DNA of 54,993 nucleotides from Actinomadura soli (GCF_005889715.1 NZ_VCKW01000017.1:1-54993); one strand, 5' to 3'. Positions 45,441-54,032 are shown, numbered from the stretch's first letter. The notes: generated by a model not told the origin, from the sequence alone. Numbers and translations are program-made.

Positions 45441-47153
45441 ATGGCTTTCACTGTGGTCAACGGCTGGACGGTCCCGGGCTTCACCCACGAACGGGAACTG
45501 GGTGGCGGCGCCGCGGGCCGGGTGGTGCTGGCGGTCGACGACCTGACCAGCACGAAGGTCGCGATCAAGTACCTCGCCGGCGGCCTGCTCGCCGACGAGG
45601 TCTTCCGCACGCGGTTCCGCGCGGCCGCGCGCGTCCTGTCCCAGCTCGAGGACCCCAACGTGGTCGACCTGTACGACTTCGTGGAAACCCCGGACGGCAC
45701 CGGCGCCGCGATCGTGATGCAGTGTGTGGAGGGCGTCAGCCTGCGGCACGTCCTCGCCGCGCAGGGCCCCGCCGGCCCGCTCGCCGCCCTGTCCATGCTC
45801 GGCGGGACGCTGCTCGGGCTCGCGTCGGCGGACGAGCACGGGGTGCCCGTGCACGGCGCGCTGCGCCCGGCGAACATCATGATCGACGCGGAGGGCAACG
45901 CCCGGCTCACCGACTTCGCGACGACGCCGCCGGGCGCCGAGGTGCAGCCCGGCCCGGCGTACGCGGCGCCCGAGCTGTGGGACGGCGCGTCCGCCACCGC
46001 CGCCACCGACCTGTACGCCGCCACCGCGGTGTTCTACGAGTGCCTCACCGGGCGTCCCCCCTTCGCCGGACGGAACATGGCGCGGCTCCACCGGGAGGCG
46101 CCGATCCCCGCCGACGAGGTTCCGGGGCCGCTGCGCGATCTCGTCCACCAGGGCCTCGCGAAGGACCCGGCCCGGCGTCCCGCCTCCGCCGTCGACTTCC
46201 TCGCCGGCCTGGAAGAGGCGGCCGTGTCCGCGTACGGGCCGTCCTGGGAGGCGCAGGGCCGCGGACGCCTCGCCGAGCTGGCCGGGCAGGCCGCCCTCCA
46301 GCCGGAACCGCCGAGGCCCAAGCCCCGCAGCAGCGGCCGCAACCCCGTCGTCGCGGCCAAGCAGCCGGGCGGCGGGTCCCGGACGCGCTGGGTCCTCGCC
46401 GCCGTCGCCGTCCTCGTGGTCGCGGGCGCCGGGGCGAGCGCCGCGACGCTGCTGAACGGCGACAGGAAGCAGCCCGCCGCGCCGGCGACGGCGCAGAGCA
46501 GCACCCCGCAGCCGACGCCGCCCGCCGGGGGCGTCGACCCGAAACCGCTCGCCGCGCGGATCGACCAGGCCGTCGCGCGGGCGCCCGGCGCCCTGTTCAG
46601 CTACCGGCAGACGGGCTGCTGCGGCTTCCCCGCCAGCGGGAGGGGCACGCTCGGCCTGCCCCCGGGCGGGGAGGCGTCCGCCGCGCTGCCGTCGTACTCG
46701 CTGACGCTGTCCGGGGCGGGCGCGGCCCGCAAGCCGGTCCGCGCCGTCATCGTCCAGGACCGGTTCTACGTGCGCGTCGGCCAGAAATGGAGATCATCTC
46801 CGTTTACCGGGCGCGGCTACCCCGCGGTGGCCGACCAGGTCCGCCAGGGCAGCTCGGTCGCGAACCTGACGGCGCTGCTGCGGTCGGCGACGAGGCTCGC
46901 CAAGAACGGCGCGATCTACGAGGGCGAGGCCCCGGTGGCGACCCTCTCGCAGGCGCCCGAGGTCGGGCCCATGTACGCGCGGATGGCCGAGGCGACGGGC
47001 GTCGACCGGATCGCGTTCGCCATCAAGCTCGACGCGGGGTTCCGACCGGTCAAGTTCTGGGTGCGCGCCGGGCCGGAGAAGGGCCGCAACCAGACCATGC
47101 GCGGCTCCTACACCAAGTGGGGCCGCAAGCCCGCCATCCAGGCGCCCCGCTGA
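45441..47153 (+). CDS. Ser/Thr protein kinase-like protein, predicted pseudokinase
   Basis: A 570-residue protein. Residues 13-250 form a PknB-type kinase fold: glycine loop GGGAAGRVV, VAIK with K43, and APE-like AAPE (175-178). The catalytic loop reads H138-G-A140-L-R-P-A-N145 instead of HRDLKPxN, so the catalytic aspartate is alanine. The DFG is D158-F-A, and the alpha-C glutamate appears to be alanine. One transmembrane helix (about 316-340) is followed by an extracellular domain of about 210 residues resembling LppX/LprG-type lipid-binding folds. The start is uncertain: ATG 45426, 45441 or GTG 45453 are all close to a GGAGGG. It is probably a signalling scaffold or sensor rather than an active kinase. 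Confidence 0.8.
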   Translation: MAFTVVNGWTVPGFTHERELGGGAAGRVVLAVDDLTSTKVAIKYLAGGLLADEVFRTRFRAAARVLSQLEDPNVVDLYDFVETPDGTGAAIVMQCVEGVSLRHVLAAQGPAGPLAALSMLGGTLLGLASADEHGVPVHGALRPANIMIDAEGNARLTDFATTPPGAEVQPGPAYAAPELWDGASATAATDLYAATAVFYECLTGRPPFAGRNMARLHREAPIPADEVPGPLRDLVHQGLAKDPARRPASAVDFLAGLEEAAVSAYGPSWEAQGRGRLAELAGQAALQPEPPRPKPRSSGRNPVVAAKQPGGGSRTRWVLAAVAVLVVAGAGASAATLLNGDRKQPAAPATAQSSTPQPTPPAGGVDPKPLAARIDQAVARAPGALFSYRQTGCCGFPASGRGTLGLPPGGEASAALPSYSLTLSGAGAARKPVRAVIVQDRFYVRVGQKWRSSPFTGRGYPAVADQVRQGSSVANLTALLRSATRLAKNGAIYEGEAPVATLSQAPEVGPMYARMAEATGVDRIAFAIKLDAGFRPVKFWVRAGPEKGRNQTMRGSYTKWGRKPAIQAPR

Positions 47154-47165
47154 GCTAACCGACAG

Positions 47166-47828
47166 CTATCCGCCGAGGTCGCAGCTGTCGGAGAGGACTT
47201 CGAGGAGCCGCAGCGGGTCGGGCAGCGGGTCGCCGGACGGCGGCCGCAGCCAGCTGACCTCCCGCCCGGACGGCAGGACGGACGGCGGCGCGACCACGTA
47301 GCTGTCGCGGCAGTGCCACCGCATCCCGGGCGTCTCGACGACGTCCTCCGGGGAGCAGTCGAGGTGGCAGGACCACCATTCGTCCTCGTCGACGGGCGCG
47401 CCGCGGGTCGCGACGAAGAACAGGCTCCGGTCGCCGCCGACGGACGCGACCGGGCCGACGGGCAGGCCGCCGCGGGAGATCCGGTCGAGCGCGAGCGTGC
47501 CCGCGGCGGCGGGGACGTCGAACACGTCGAAGACGCGGCCGGTCGGCAGGATGATGTTGGCCTGCGGGCGTTCGGCCCACCAGCGTCCGATGACGTCGGC
47601 GTCCACGCTGGCCTGGTGCGCCCAGGCCGCCGATACCGGATGCGCGCCCGGGTCGGGACACCCGATCCGGTCGCACGAACACGCTCTGTCACCGCCTTTG
47701 CGGTCGGCCGCGTTCGGGGGGTGGGCGCCGGGAAAGCAGGACCAGCCGAGGGCGGCGTACTCCCGCGCCGCCGAGGCCATCCGGTCGCGTGCCGCCTTCA
47801 GCCGTCTGTTCCCCGAGACCGCCAGCAT
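47166..47828 (-). CDS. bifunctional DNA primase/polymerase N-terminal-like protein
   Basis: A 220-residue protein starting at ATG 47828 (GGGGGCGGGA upstream). It shows the actinobacterial Prim-Pol N-terminal layout: AAREYAALGWSCFPG, a cysteine-rich CSCDRIGCPDPGAHP, and a later ANIILPTGRVFDVFDVPAA. In active Prim-Pol proteins the last region is DVxDVD; here the final acidic residue is missing (FDVFDVP), so catalysis is doubtful. Such short stand-alone forms are frequent in actinomycetes and have no known role. It is convergent with the pseudokinase gene and 158 nt downstream of hemB. Confidence 0.7.
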   Translation of the reverse strand: MLAVSGNRRLKAARDRMASAAREYAALGWSCFPGAHPPNAADRKGGDRACSCDRIGCPDPGAHPVSAAWAHQASVDADVIGRWWAERPQANIILPTGRVFDVFDVPAAAGTLALDRISRGGLPVGPVASVGGDRSLFFVATRGAPVDEDEWWSCHLDCSPEDVVETPGMRWHCRDSYVVAPPSVLPSGREVSWLRPPSGDPLPDPLRLLEVLSDSCDLGG

Positions 47829-47941
47829 TCCCGCCCCCAATACCCCAAGGTCGAACGTGGGTTCCTGGTTACCGATGATGCCCGGCGGGCGAAAGCCCGG
47901 GCACGGCAACCCCCGGAAACGACCCTAAGTAACTAGGACCC

Positions 47942-47959
47942 GTCCCACGACGGCGGGAC
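47942..47959 (-). terminator. possible terminator after hemB
   Basis: GTCCC (47942-47946) and GGGAC (47955-47959), extended imperfectly on both sides by CCC/GGG-type flanks, form a GC hairpin 28 nt past the hemB stop on its strand. Confidence 0.35.
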
Positions 47960-47986
47960 CCTGGGCCAACCTCTCAGACCGACCAT

Positions 47987-48970
47987 TCAGGCCAGCCGGC
48001 GCGCCACTTCAGTGGCCCAGTAGGTGAGGGCGATGTCGGCGCCGGCGCGGCGGATGGAGAGGAGCGACTCCAGGATCGTCCGGTCGCGGTCGATCCAGCC
48101 CTTCTCGGCGGCGGCCTCGATCATCGCGTACTCGCCGCTGACCTGGTAGGCGACGACGGGGACGTCCACGGTGTCGCGGACGCGGCGGACGATGTCGAGG
48201 TACGCCCCGGCGGGCTTCACCATGACCATGTCGGCGCCCTCGTCGAGGTCGAGGAGCACCTCGCGCAGCGCCTCGTCGGCGTTCCCCGGGTCCTGCTGGT
48301 GGGTGGACCGGTCGCCGAACTGCGGCGCGCACTCGGCGGCCTCCCGGAACGGACCGTAGTACGCGGACGCGTACTTCACCGAGTACGCCATGATCGGGAG
48401 GTCGGGGTGCCCGGCGCCGTCGAGCGCCGCGCGGATCGCGGCGACCTGGCCGTCCATCATGCCGCTCGGGCCGACGACCGCCGTGCCCGCCTCCGCCTGC
48501 GCGACCGCGATGGACGCGTACCGCTCCAGCGTCGCGTCGTTGTCGATCTCGCCGGACGCGGTGACGATGCCGCAGTGCCCGTGGTCGGTGTACTCGTCCA
48601 GGCACAGGTCCGTCATGATCACGGTCGAGTCGCCGAGGTCGGAACTGAGGTCGCGCAGTGCGAGCTGGACGATCCCGTCGGGGTCGTCGGCGGCGGAGCC
48701 GGTGCCGTCCTTGACCGCCGGGATGCCGAACAGGATGAGGCCGCCGACGCCGGCCTCGACCGCCTCGTGCGCGGCCTTGCGGAGGCTGTCGCGGGTGTGC
48801 TGGACGACCCCCGGCATGGACGTGACCGGCTGCGGCTCGGCGATGCCCTCCTTGACGAACATCGGCAGCACCAGGTCGGCGGGGCTGAGCCGCGTCTCGG
48901 CCACCATCCGGCGCAGCGCGGGCGTGCGCCGCAGCCGGCGCGGCCGCGCCACCGGAAACTGAGCAGACAT
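47987..48970 (-). CDS. hemB: delta-aminolevulinic acid dehydratase (porphobilinogen synthase)
   Basis: A 327-residue enzyme starting at ATG 48970; the open frame upstream is within hemD. Recognisable elements are RRTPALRRMVAETRLSPADL at the N terminus, the metal-site DLCLDEYTDHGHCG, and the two active-site lysines in YSVKYASAYYGPFREA and MVMVKPAGAYLDIV. It condenses two aminolevulinate molecules to porphobilinogen. It is the last gene of the rex-hem run, 17 nt after hemD. Confidence 0.98.
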   Translation of the reverse strand: MSAQFPVARPRRLRRTPALRRMVAETRLSPADLVLPMFVKEGIAEPQPVTSMPGVVQHTRDSLRKAAHEAVEAGVGGLILFGIPAVKDGTGSAADDPDGIVQLALRDLSSDLGDSTVIMTDLCLDEYTDHGHCGIVTASGEIDNDATLERYASIAVAQAEAGTAVVGPSGMMDGQVAAIRAALDGAGHPDLPIMAYSVKYASAYYGPFREAAECAPQFGDRSTHQQDPGNADEALREVLLDLDEGADMVMVKPAGAYLDIVRRVRDTVDVPVVAYQVSGEYAMIEAAAEKGWIDRDRTILESLLSIRRAGADIALTYWATEVARRLA

Positions 48971-48987
48971 GTGGTGTGAACTCCCCG

Positions 48988-50646
48988 TCACTTGCGGCGG
49001 CGCGCGCCGCGGCGCATCTGGCTGGGCTTGCGGGGCGGCTCCCCCGCCTCGGCCCGGGACGTCCGCCACCTCGCACCGTACTCGGCGAGGGCCTCCGCGA
49101 GGGCCGATACGGACGGTTTGTCCGCCGTGACGTCGACGCGCAGCCCGTACTCGCCGGCCGTCTTCGCCGTCTGCGGGCCGATCGCGGCGATGACCGTCAC
49201 CTTGTGCGGCTTGCCGGCGATCCCGATCAGGTTCTTCACCGTGGACGACGAGGTGAACAGCACGGCGTCGAACCCGCCGCCCTTGATCGCGTTGCGGATG
49301 TCCTCGTGCGGCGGGGCGGCGCGGACGGTCCGGTAGGCGGTCACGTCCTCGCACTCCCAGCCGAGCTCCGTCAGCCGGGCGATGAGCACGTCGGTCGCGA
49401 TGTCGGCGCGCGGCAGCAGCACCCGGTTGATCGGGTCGAGGTCCTCGTCGTAGGGCGGCCACTCCCGCGCCAGGCCCTCGCCCGACTGCTCGCCGGACGG
49501 CATCAGGTCGGGGTGGATCCCGAACTCGACCAGGGCCCTGGCCGTCTGCTCGCCGACTGCGGCGACCTTCAGCCCGGCGAACGCGCGGGCGTCGAGCCCG
49601 TAGTCGACGAACTTCTCCCGGACGGCCTTGACCGCGTTGGTGGAGGTGAACACCACCCACTCGTAGCGTCCGGTGACGAGGCCCTTGACGGCGCGCTCCA
49701 TCTGCTGCGGGGTGCGCGGCGGCTCGACGGAGATCGTCGGGACCTCGACCGGGACGGCCCCGTACCCGCGCAGCTGGTCCGACAGCGACGCGGCCTGCTC
49801 CTTCGTCCGCGGCACCAGGACGCGCCAGCCGAACAGCGGCTTCGTCTCGAACCAGGACAGCTCGTCGCGCCAGCCGACCACGTCCCCGACGACGATCAGC
49901 GCGGGCGCCTCCATGCCCTTGGCGTCGGACGCCAGCCTCTGCAGCGTCGACACGACGGTCTCCTGCTCGGTCGTCGTGCCGAGGCTCGTCATCGCGGCCG
50001 GGGTGGAGTCGGGGCGTCCGGCGGCGACGAGGCCCTTGCAGACCTCCGCGACCGCGCCCTCCGCACCGATGATCACGAGGGTGGCGCCGGGGTCGGAGAA
50101 GCGCTCCCAGTCGACGCCGCCCTCGGACGCGTCGATGACCCTGACCTCGCGGTGCTTGGCGTCGGTCAGCGGGATGCCGGCGTAGCCCGGTACTCCGGTC
50201 ACGGCGGACACGCCCGGGACCACCTCGAACGGGACCCCGGCCTTCGCCAGCGCGCCGCCCTCGGCGGCCAGCCCGCACGCCAGCCCGGGGTCGCCCTGCA
50301 GCAGCCGGACGACGCGGCGCCCGGCCTTCGCCGCCCGTGCGGCGGTCTTCACGGGATCGCCGTCCGCGGAGTCGATGATCTCAGCGTCCGGGCGGCAGTG
50401 GGACAGGATCTCCGGCGGGCAGTGCGCGCGGCTCACGATGACCATGTCGGCGCGCTCCAGCTCGGCGGCGGCGCGGAGGGTCAGCAGGCCGGGGTCGCCC
50501 GGCCCCGTCCCGACGATCACGACGCCGCCGGGCCTGGCCGCCCGGTCGGCGGCACCGTCCTCGATCGGCACGCCCTCCTCGGCCGCGCCCTCGGGCGCCG
50601 TCCTCGGTGCGGTCTCTGCGGTGCTGCTCTTCGCGGCGGGGCTCAA
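48988..50646 (-). CDS. hemD: fused uroporphyrinogen-III methyltransferase (CobA) / synthase (HemD)
   Basis: A 552-residue fusion. The N-terminal CobA-like domain (about 40-270) has VGTGPGDPGLLTLRAAAELERAD and a VPGVSAVTGVPGYAGIPLTD segment. The C-terminal HemD domain (about 275-520) has VFTSTNAVKAVREKF and TVTSS-type LFTSSSTVKNL. The usual GGDPFVFGRG of active SUMT enzymes is replaced by LLQGDPGLACG, so methyltransferase activity may be altered. HemD closes hydroxymethylbilane to uroporphyrinogen III. The TTG start overlaps the hemC stop by 4 nt. A basic tail (MRRGARRRK) ends the protein. Confidence 0.92.
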   Translation of the reverse strand: MSPAAKSSTAETAPRTAPEGAAEEGVPIEDGAADRAARPGGVVIVGTGPGDPGLLTLRAAAELERADMVIVSRAHCPPEILSHCRPDAEIIDSADGDPVKTAARAAKAGRRVVRLLQGDPGLACGLAAEGGALAKAGVPFEVVPGVSAVTGVPGYAGIPLTDAKHREVRVIDASEGGVDWERFSDPGATLVIIGAEGAVAEVCKGLVAAGRPDSTPAAMTSLGTTTEQETVVSTLQRLASDAKGMEAPALIVVGDVVGWRDELSWFETKPLFGWRVLVPRTKEQAASLSDQLRGYGAVPVEVPTISVEPPRTPQQMERAVKGLVTGRYEWVVFTSTNAVKAVREKFVDYGLDARAFAGLKVAAVGEQTARALVEFGIHPDLMPSGEQSGEGLAREWPPYDEDLDPINRVLLPRADIATDVLIARLTELGWECEDVTAYRTVRAAPPHEDIRNAIKGGGFDAVLFTSSSTVKNLIGIAGKPHKVTVIAAIGPQTAKTAGEYGLRVDVTADKPSVSALAEALAEYGARWRTSRAEAGEPPRKPSQMRRGARRRK

Positions 50647-51599
50647 TCGCGCTCCCCCATCAACTGGTCGGCCCCCTGCGCGAGCAGCCGGTTGGCGAGA
50701 TCGCGCCCCAGCCGTTCCGCGTCGTCCGGGTGGCCGCTGGTGGACAGCCTCACCTGCCGGGTGCCGTCGTAGGCCACGACGGTCGCCGTCAGATGGAGCT
50801 TTTCATCTACTTCGGCAGCGTACGTGCCCACGGGCGCGGAGCAACCCGCCTCGAGCACGGCGAGCACCGTCCGCTCGGCGGTGACGGCGCGCCTGGTCGG
50901 GGCGTCATCGACCGTTCCAAGCAGGGCACGGAGGTCGGCCCGGTCGGCGCCGCATTCGAGCGCGAGCGCGCCCTGCCCGGGGGCGGGCAGCATCAGGCTC
51001 GGGTCGAAGACCTCGGCGACCGCGTCCAGGCGGCCGATCCGCTTCAGGCCCGCGTGCGCGAGGACGACGGCGTCCAGCTCGCCGTCGGTGACCTTGCGGA
51101 GCCGGGTGTCGGCGTTGCCGCGGATCGGGACGATCTCCAGGTCGGGACGCATCGCGCGCAGCTGCGCCACCCGGCGCGGCGAGCCGGTGCCGATGCGCGC
51201 CCCGCGCCGCAGGTCGGCGAGCTTCGCCGGGCCGCACAACGCGTCGCGGGGGTCGTCGCGGTGCGGGGTCGCGGCGAGGGCGATCCCCGGCGTCGCGGAC
51301 GTCGGCAGGTCCTTCAGCGAGTGCACGGCGAAGTCCACCTCGCCGGAGAGGATCTTGTCGCGGAGCGCGTTGACGAAGACCCCCGTCCCGCCGATCTGAG
51401 CGAGCAGGGCCTTGGAGACATCACCTTGCGTGGTTACCCCGACCAGCTCCACGGCATGCCCGGTCAGGCGCGTCAGCGCGTCCGCGACCTGCTGCGACTG
51501 GGTCGTCGCCATCAGGCTCTTGCGGGTGCCGAGCCGCAGCGGGCGCCCGCCCGGCAGGCTCGTCTCCCCGGTCGCTCCCCCGCCTGCTTCCCCGTTCAT
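50643..51599 (-). CDS. hemC: porphobilinogen deaminase (hydroxymethylbilane synthase)
   Basis: The 318-residue enzyme has LRLGTRKSLMATTQSQQVA at its N terminus, FVNALRDKILSGEVDFAVHSLKDLP, the substrate-binding VPIRGNADTRLRK, and the dipyrromethane-cofactor cysteine in EAGCSAPVG. The ATG at 51599 overlaps the hemA stop by 4 nt; a longer reading lies inside hemA. It polymerises four porphobilinogens to hydroxymethylbilane. Confidence 0.97.
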   Translation of the reverse strand: MNGEAGGGATGETSLPGGRPLRLGTRKSLMATTQSQQVADALTRLTGHAVELVGVTTQGDVSKALLAQIGGTGVFVNALRDKILSGEVDFAVHSLKDLPTSATPGIALAATPHRDDPRDALCGPAKLADLRRGARIGTGSPRRVAQLRAMRPDLEIVPIRGNADTRLRKVTDGELDAVVLAHAGLKRIGRLDAVAEVFDPSLMLPAPGQGALALECGADRADLRALLGTVDDAPTRRAVTAERTVLAVLEAGCSAPVGTYAAEVDEKLHLTATVVAYDGTRQVRLSTSGHPDDAERLGRDLANRLLAQGADQLMGERD

Positions 51600-53155
51600 C
51601 TCTCGTCTCCTCCGCGCCCTGGCACGGTGTCGCGGGCGCTCACCGCCCGGACGTTCGCGGCCTGCGCGTTCACCGTCTCCGCGCGCAGATCCTGCTCTTT
51701 CGGGCCCTGGTCGTTCAAGTCCTGGACGGCGTGCGCGCCCAGCCCGTCCAGCGCGGGCCCGGGGCTGACGCAGTCGGCCTCGGCGCACTCCGGGGCCACC
51801 GCAGGGGCGGGGCCCGTCCACTCATGGTGCCCGTCGCCCGCCTCGGTGTCGCGCAGGTCGGCGCGGGCCACCGCCTCCGGGGCCTTCGGGTCGAGGTCGA
51901 ACAGCTCGCGCAGCGCGTCGGCGTAGGAGTCGCCGCCCGGCGCCGACGCCAGCTCCTTGACCCGGACGGTCGGCGCGTGGAGCAGCTTGTCCACCACGCG
52001 CCGGACGGTCTGCTCGATCTCCTTGCGGGCCCGGTCGTCGATCCCGGGCACGCGTCCTGTCAGCCGGGACAGCTCGGCCTCGACGACGTCCGCGGCCTTG
52101 CTGCGCAGCGCGACGACCGTCGGGGCGACGGCGGCGGCGCGGGCGGCGCTGAGGAACGCCTCCACCTCGTCGCAGACGATGAGCCGGACGGCCTCGACCG
52201 CCTTCGGGCCGATGGCGTGCGCGGCCTCCTCGGCCGTGCGCAGGTCGTCCAGCCCGGCGAGCCCGACGCCCGGCAGGTCGCGGACGGACCGCTCGACGTC
52301 GTGCGGCAGCGCCAGGTCGAGGAAGAACCGGTTCCGCCCGTCGGAGCCGACGCCCTGCGCCCGCAGCTCCGCCGCCGTCAGGACCAGCCCGGTCGCCCCC
52401 GTGCAGGACACCACCAGGTCGGCGGCGGCGACCGCGGAGTCGAGCTCCGACAGCTCGATCGCGCGGGACGGCGCGTCCAGCGACTCGGCCAGCCGCACCG
52501 CCCGCTCGTGGGTACGGTTCGCGACCACGACCTCGCGCGCCCCGGCGCGGCTCAGCGTCGCCGCGGCGAGCGAGCTCATCGATCCGGCGCCGACGACCAG
52601 CGCGCGGACGCCCTGCAGCGGGCCGAGATGCCGGGCCGCGACGTCCAGCCCGACGCTGACCAGCGAGGCGCCAGCCTGGTCGATGCCCGTCTCGTGGTGG
52701 GCGCGCTTGCCGACGCGCAGCGACTGCTGCAGGACGTCGTGCAGCTCGCGGCCGAGCGTGCCCTCGTCCTGCGCGACGCGGAACGCCTGCCGGATCTGCC
52801 CGAGGATCTGCCCCTCGCCGACGACCATCGACTCCAGCCCGCACGCCACCGCGAACACGTGCTGGACGGCCCGCTCCTCGTAATGGACGTACAGATGCCG
52901 CGACAGCTCGTCCAGCGGGACGCCGGACCGCTGGGCCAGGAGCTCGGAGACCGCGGTGACGCCGCCGTGGAACTTGTCGACCACGGTGTAGATCTCGACC
53001 CGGTTGCACGTCGACACGATCGCCGCTTCGGCCACGTTCGCGGAGCCGTGCACGGCGTGCAGCAGCTTCACCAGGTCGTCCCCGGCCACCGCCGCCCGCT
53101 CCAGCACCGCGACTGGAGCGCTCCGGTGACTGAGCCCCACGACCAGAACGCTCAC
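51596..53155 (-). CDS. hemA: glutamyl-tRNA reductase
   Basis: A 519-residue enzyme with LVVGLSHRSAPVAVLE at the N terminus, the catalytic cysteine in VSTCNRVEIY (about 48-57), EGQILGQIRQAF and the NADPH-binding VGAGSMSSLAA. It converts glutamyl-tRNA to glutamate-1-semialdehyde. The GTG at 53155 is preceded by GGGAGG and overlaps the stop of the upstream repeat mini-ORF (GTGA). About 85 extra C-terminal residues beyond the dimerisation domain are low-complexity and variable. Confidence 0.97.
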   Translation of the reverse strand: MSVLVVGLSHRSAPVAVLERAAVAGDDLVKLLHAVHGSANVAEAAIVSTCNRVEIYTVVDKFHGGVTAVSELLAQRSGVPLDELSRHLYVHYEERAVQHVFAVACGLESMVVGEGQILGQIRQAFRVAQDEGTLGRELHDVLQQSLRVGKRAHHETGIDQAGASLVSVGLDVAARHLGPLQGVRALVVGAGSMSSLAAATLSRAGAREVVVANRTHERAVRLAESLDAPSRAIELSELDSAVAAADLVVSCTGATGLVLTAAELRAQGVGSDGRNRFFLDLALPHDVERSVRDLPGVGLAGLDDLRTAEEAAHAIGPKAVEAVRLIVCDEVEAFLSAARAAAVAPTVVALRSKAADVVEAELSRLTGRVPGIDDRARKEIEQTVRRVVDKLLHAPTVRVKELASAPGGDSYADALRELFDLDPKAPEAVARADLRDTEAGDGHHEWTGPAPAVAPECAEADCVSPGPALDGLGAHAVQDLNDQGPKEQDLRAETVNAQAANVRAVSARDTVPGRGGDER

Positions 53156-53295
53156 GCTCTGCCTCCCGTGTCTCCCGCTCGCCTCATGCGCTCATCGTGT
53201 GGGGGGACGACCCCCCACACCCCCCGGCTCGCTTCGCTCATGCGCTCATCCGGTGGGGGGACGACCCCCCACACCCCCCGGTTCGCTTCGCTCAT
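53152..53295 (-). CDS. tandem-repeat mini-ORF coupled between rex and hemA
   Basis: A 47-codon ORF whose ATG overlaps the rex stop (ATGA) and whose TGA overlaps the hemA GTG (GTGA), so it fills the rex-hemA gap exactly. It consists of MSEANRGVWGVVPPPDER, a near-copy MSEASRGVWGVVPPHDER (2 differences in 18), and the tail MRRAGDTGGRA. The hemA ribosome site (GGGAGG) lies within it. No family is recognised. The precise coupling favours real translation, but the sequence may be a duplicated DNA element that happens to keep an open frame. Confidence 0.5.
   Translation of the reverse strand: MSEANRGVWGVVPPPDERMSEASRGVWGVVPPHDERMRRAGDTGGRA
53188..53295. repeat. two tandem 54-bp repeats, each with a GC hairpin
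   Basis: The unit repeats with a 54-nt period. Each copy has a hairpin: GTGTGGGGGG/CCCCCCACAC (53197-53206 with 53211-53220) and GTGGGGGG/CCCCCCAC (53253-53260 with 53265-53272), both around ACGA. The segments TCGCTTCGCTCATGC and ACACCCCCCGG are shared. Transcribed as rex-hemA mRNA, these would be very stable stem-loops or G-rich structures just before hemA. Confidence 0.85.
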
Positions 53296-54032
53296 GCTTC
53301 GACCGTCTCCACGTACTGCTTCGCGCCCGGCGGCGCGTCGCCTGCGGCCAGGGAGGCGAGGCCGTCGGGTCCGCCGGCCTTGCGCTGCTCGTGGAACGCG
53401 AGGATCTGCAGCTCGATGGACAGGTCGACCTTGCGGACGTCGACGCCGTCGGGCACCGAGAGCACGACCGGCGCGAAGTTCAGGACGCTCGTCACACCGG
53501 CCGCCACGACGCGATCGCACACCCCCTGGGCCGCTCCCGCGGGGGTCGCGATGACGGCGATGGAGACGCCGTGGCCCGCGATGATGTCCTCCAGCCGGTC
53601 GATGTGCTGCACCGTCATGCCGGCGATCTCCTGGCCGACGATGGACTCGTCCGCGTCGAGCAGGCCCGCCACGCGGAAACCGCGGGACGCGAAGCCCCCG
53701 TAGCCGGCCAACGCACGGCCCAGGTTACCCACACCGATGATCGCCACGACCCAGTCTTGCGTCAGCCCGAGTTCCCGGGAGATCTGGTAGACGAGGTATT
53801 CGACCTCGTACCCCACGCCGCGCGTGCCATACGAGCCCAGGTGGGAGAGGTCCTTGCGGAGCTTGGCCGAGTTGACGCCGGCCGCCGCGGCGAGCTCCTC
53901 CGACGACACGGTCGCGACGCCGCGCTCCTGCAGCCCGGTGAGGGCCCGCAGGTACACCGGCAGCCGCGCCACGGTGGCTTCGGGGATGCCGCGTCCTGCG
54001 CGGTCGCGTTGGCGGTTCTGTCGAGGTGTCAC
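53292..54032 (-). CDS. rex: redox-sensing transcriptional repressor Rex
   Basis: A 246-residue protein. The winged-helix domain (about 15-85) contains VARLPVYLRALTGLQERG and SAKLRKDLSHLGSYGTRGVGY, the Rex signature. The Rossmann domain has GVGNLGRALAGYGGF (about 97-111), which binds NADH/NAD+. A C-terminal swapped helix follows. Rex represses respiratory genes when NADH/NAD+ is low. It heads the rex-mini-ORF-hemACDB run and has an operator-like palindrome upstream. The start is GTG 54032. A perfect Rex operator also precedes menJ in this window. Confidence 0.98.
   Translation of the reverse strand: MTPRQNRQRDRAGRGIPEATVARLPVYLRALTGLQERGVATVSSEELAAAAGVNSAKLRKDLSHLGSYGTRGVGYEVEYLVYQISRELGLTQDWVVAIIGVGNLGRALAGYGGFASRGFRVAGLLDADESIVGQEIAGMTVQHIDRLEDIIAGHGVSIAVIATPAGAAQGVCDRVVAAGVTSVLNFAPVVLSVPDGVDVRKVDLSIELQILAFHEQRKAGGPDGLASLAAGDAPPGAKQYVETVEA

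Noticed and set aside
53197..53272. The GC hairpins as a simple terminator of rex
   Set aside because: There is no U-tract, and the hairpins lie inside an ORF coupled to both neighbours and carrying the hemA ribosome site. Partial attenuation remains possible.
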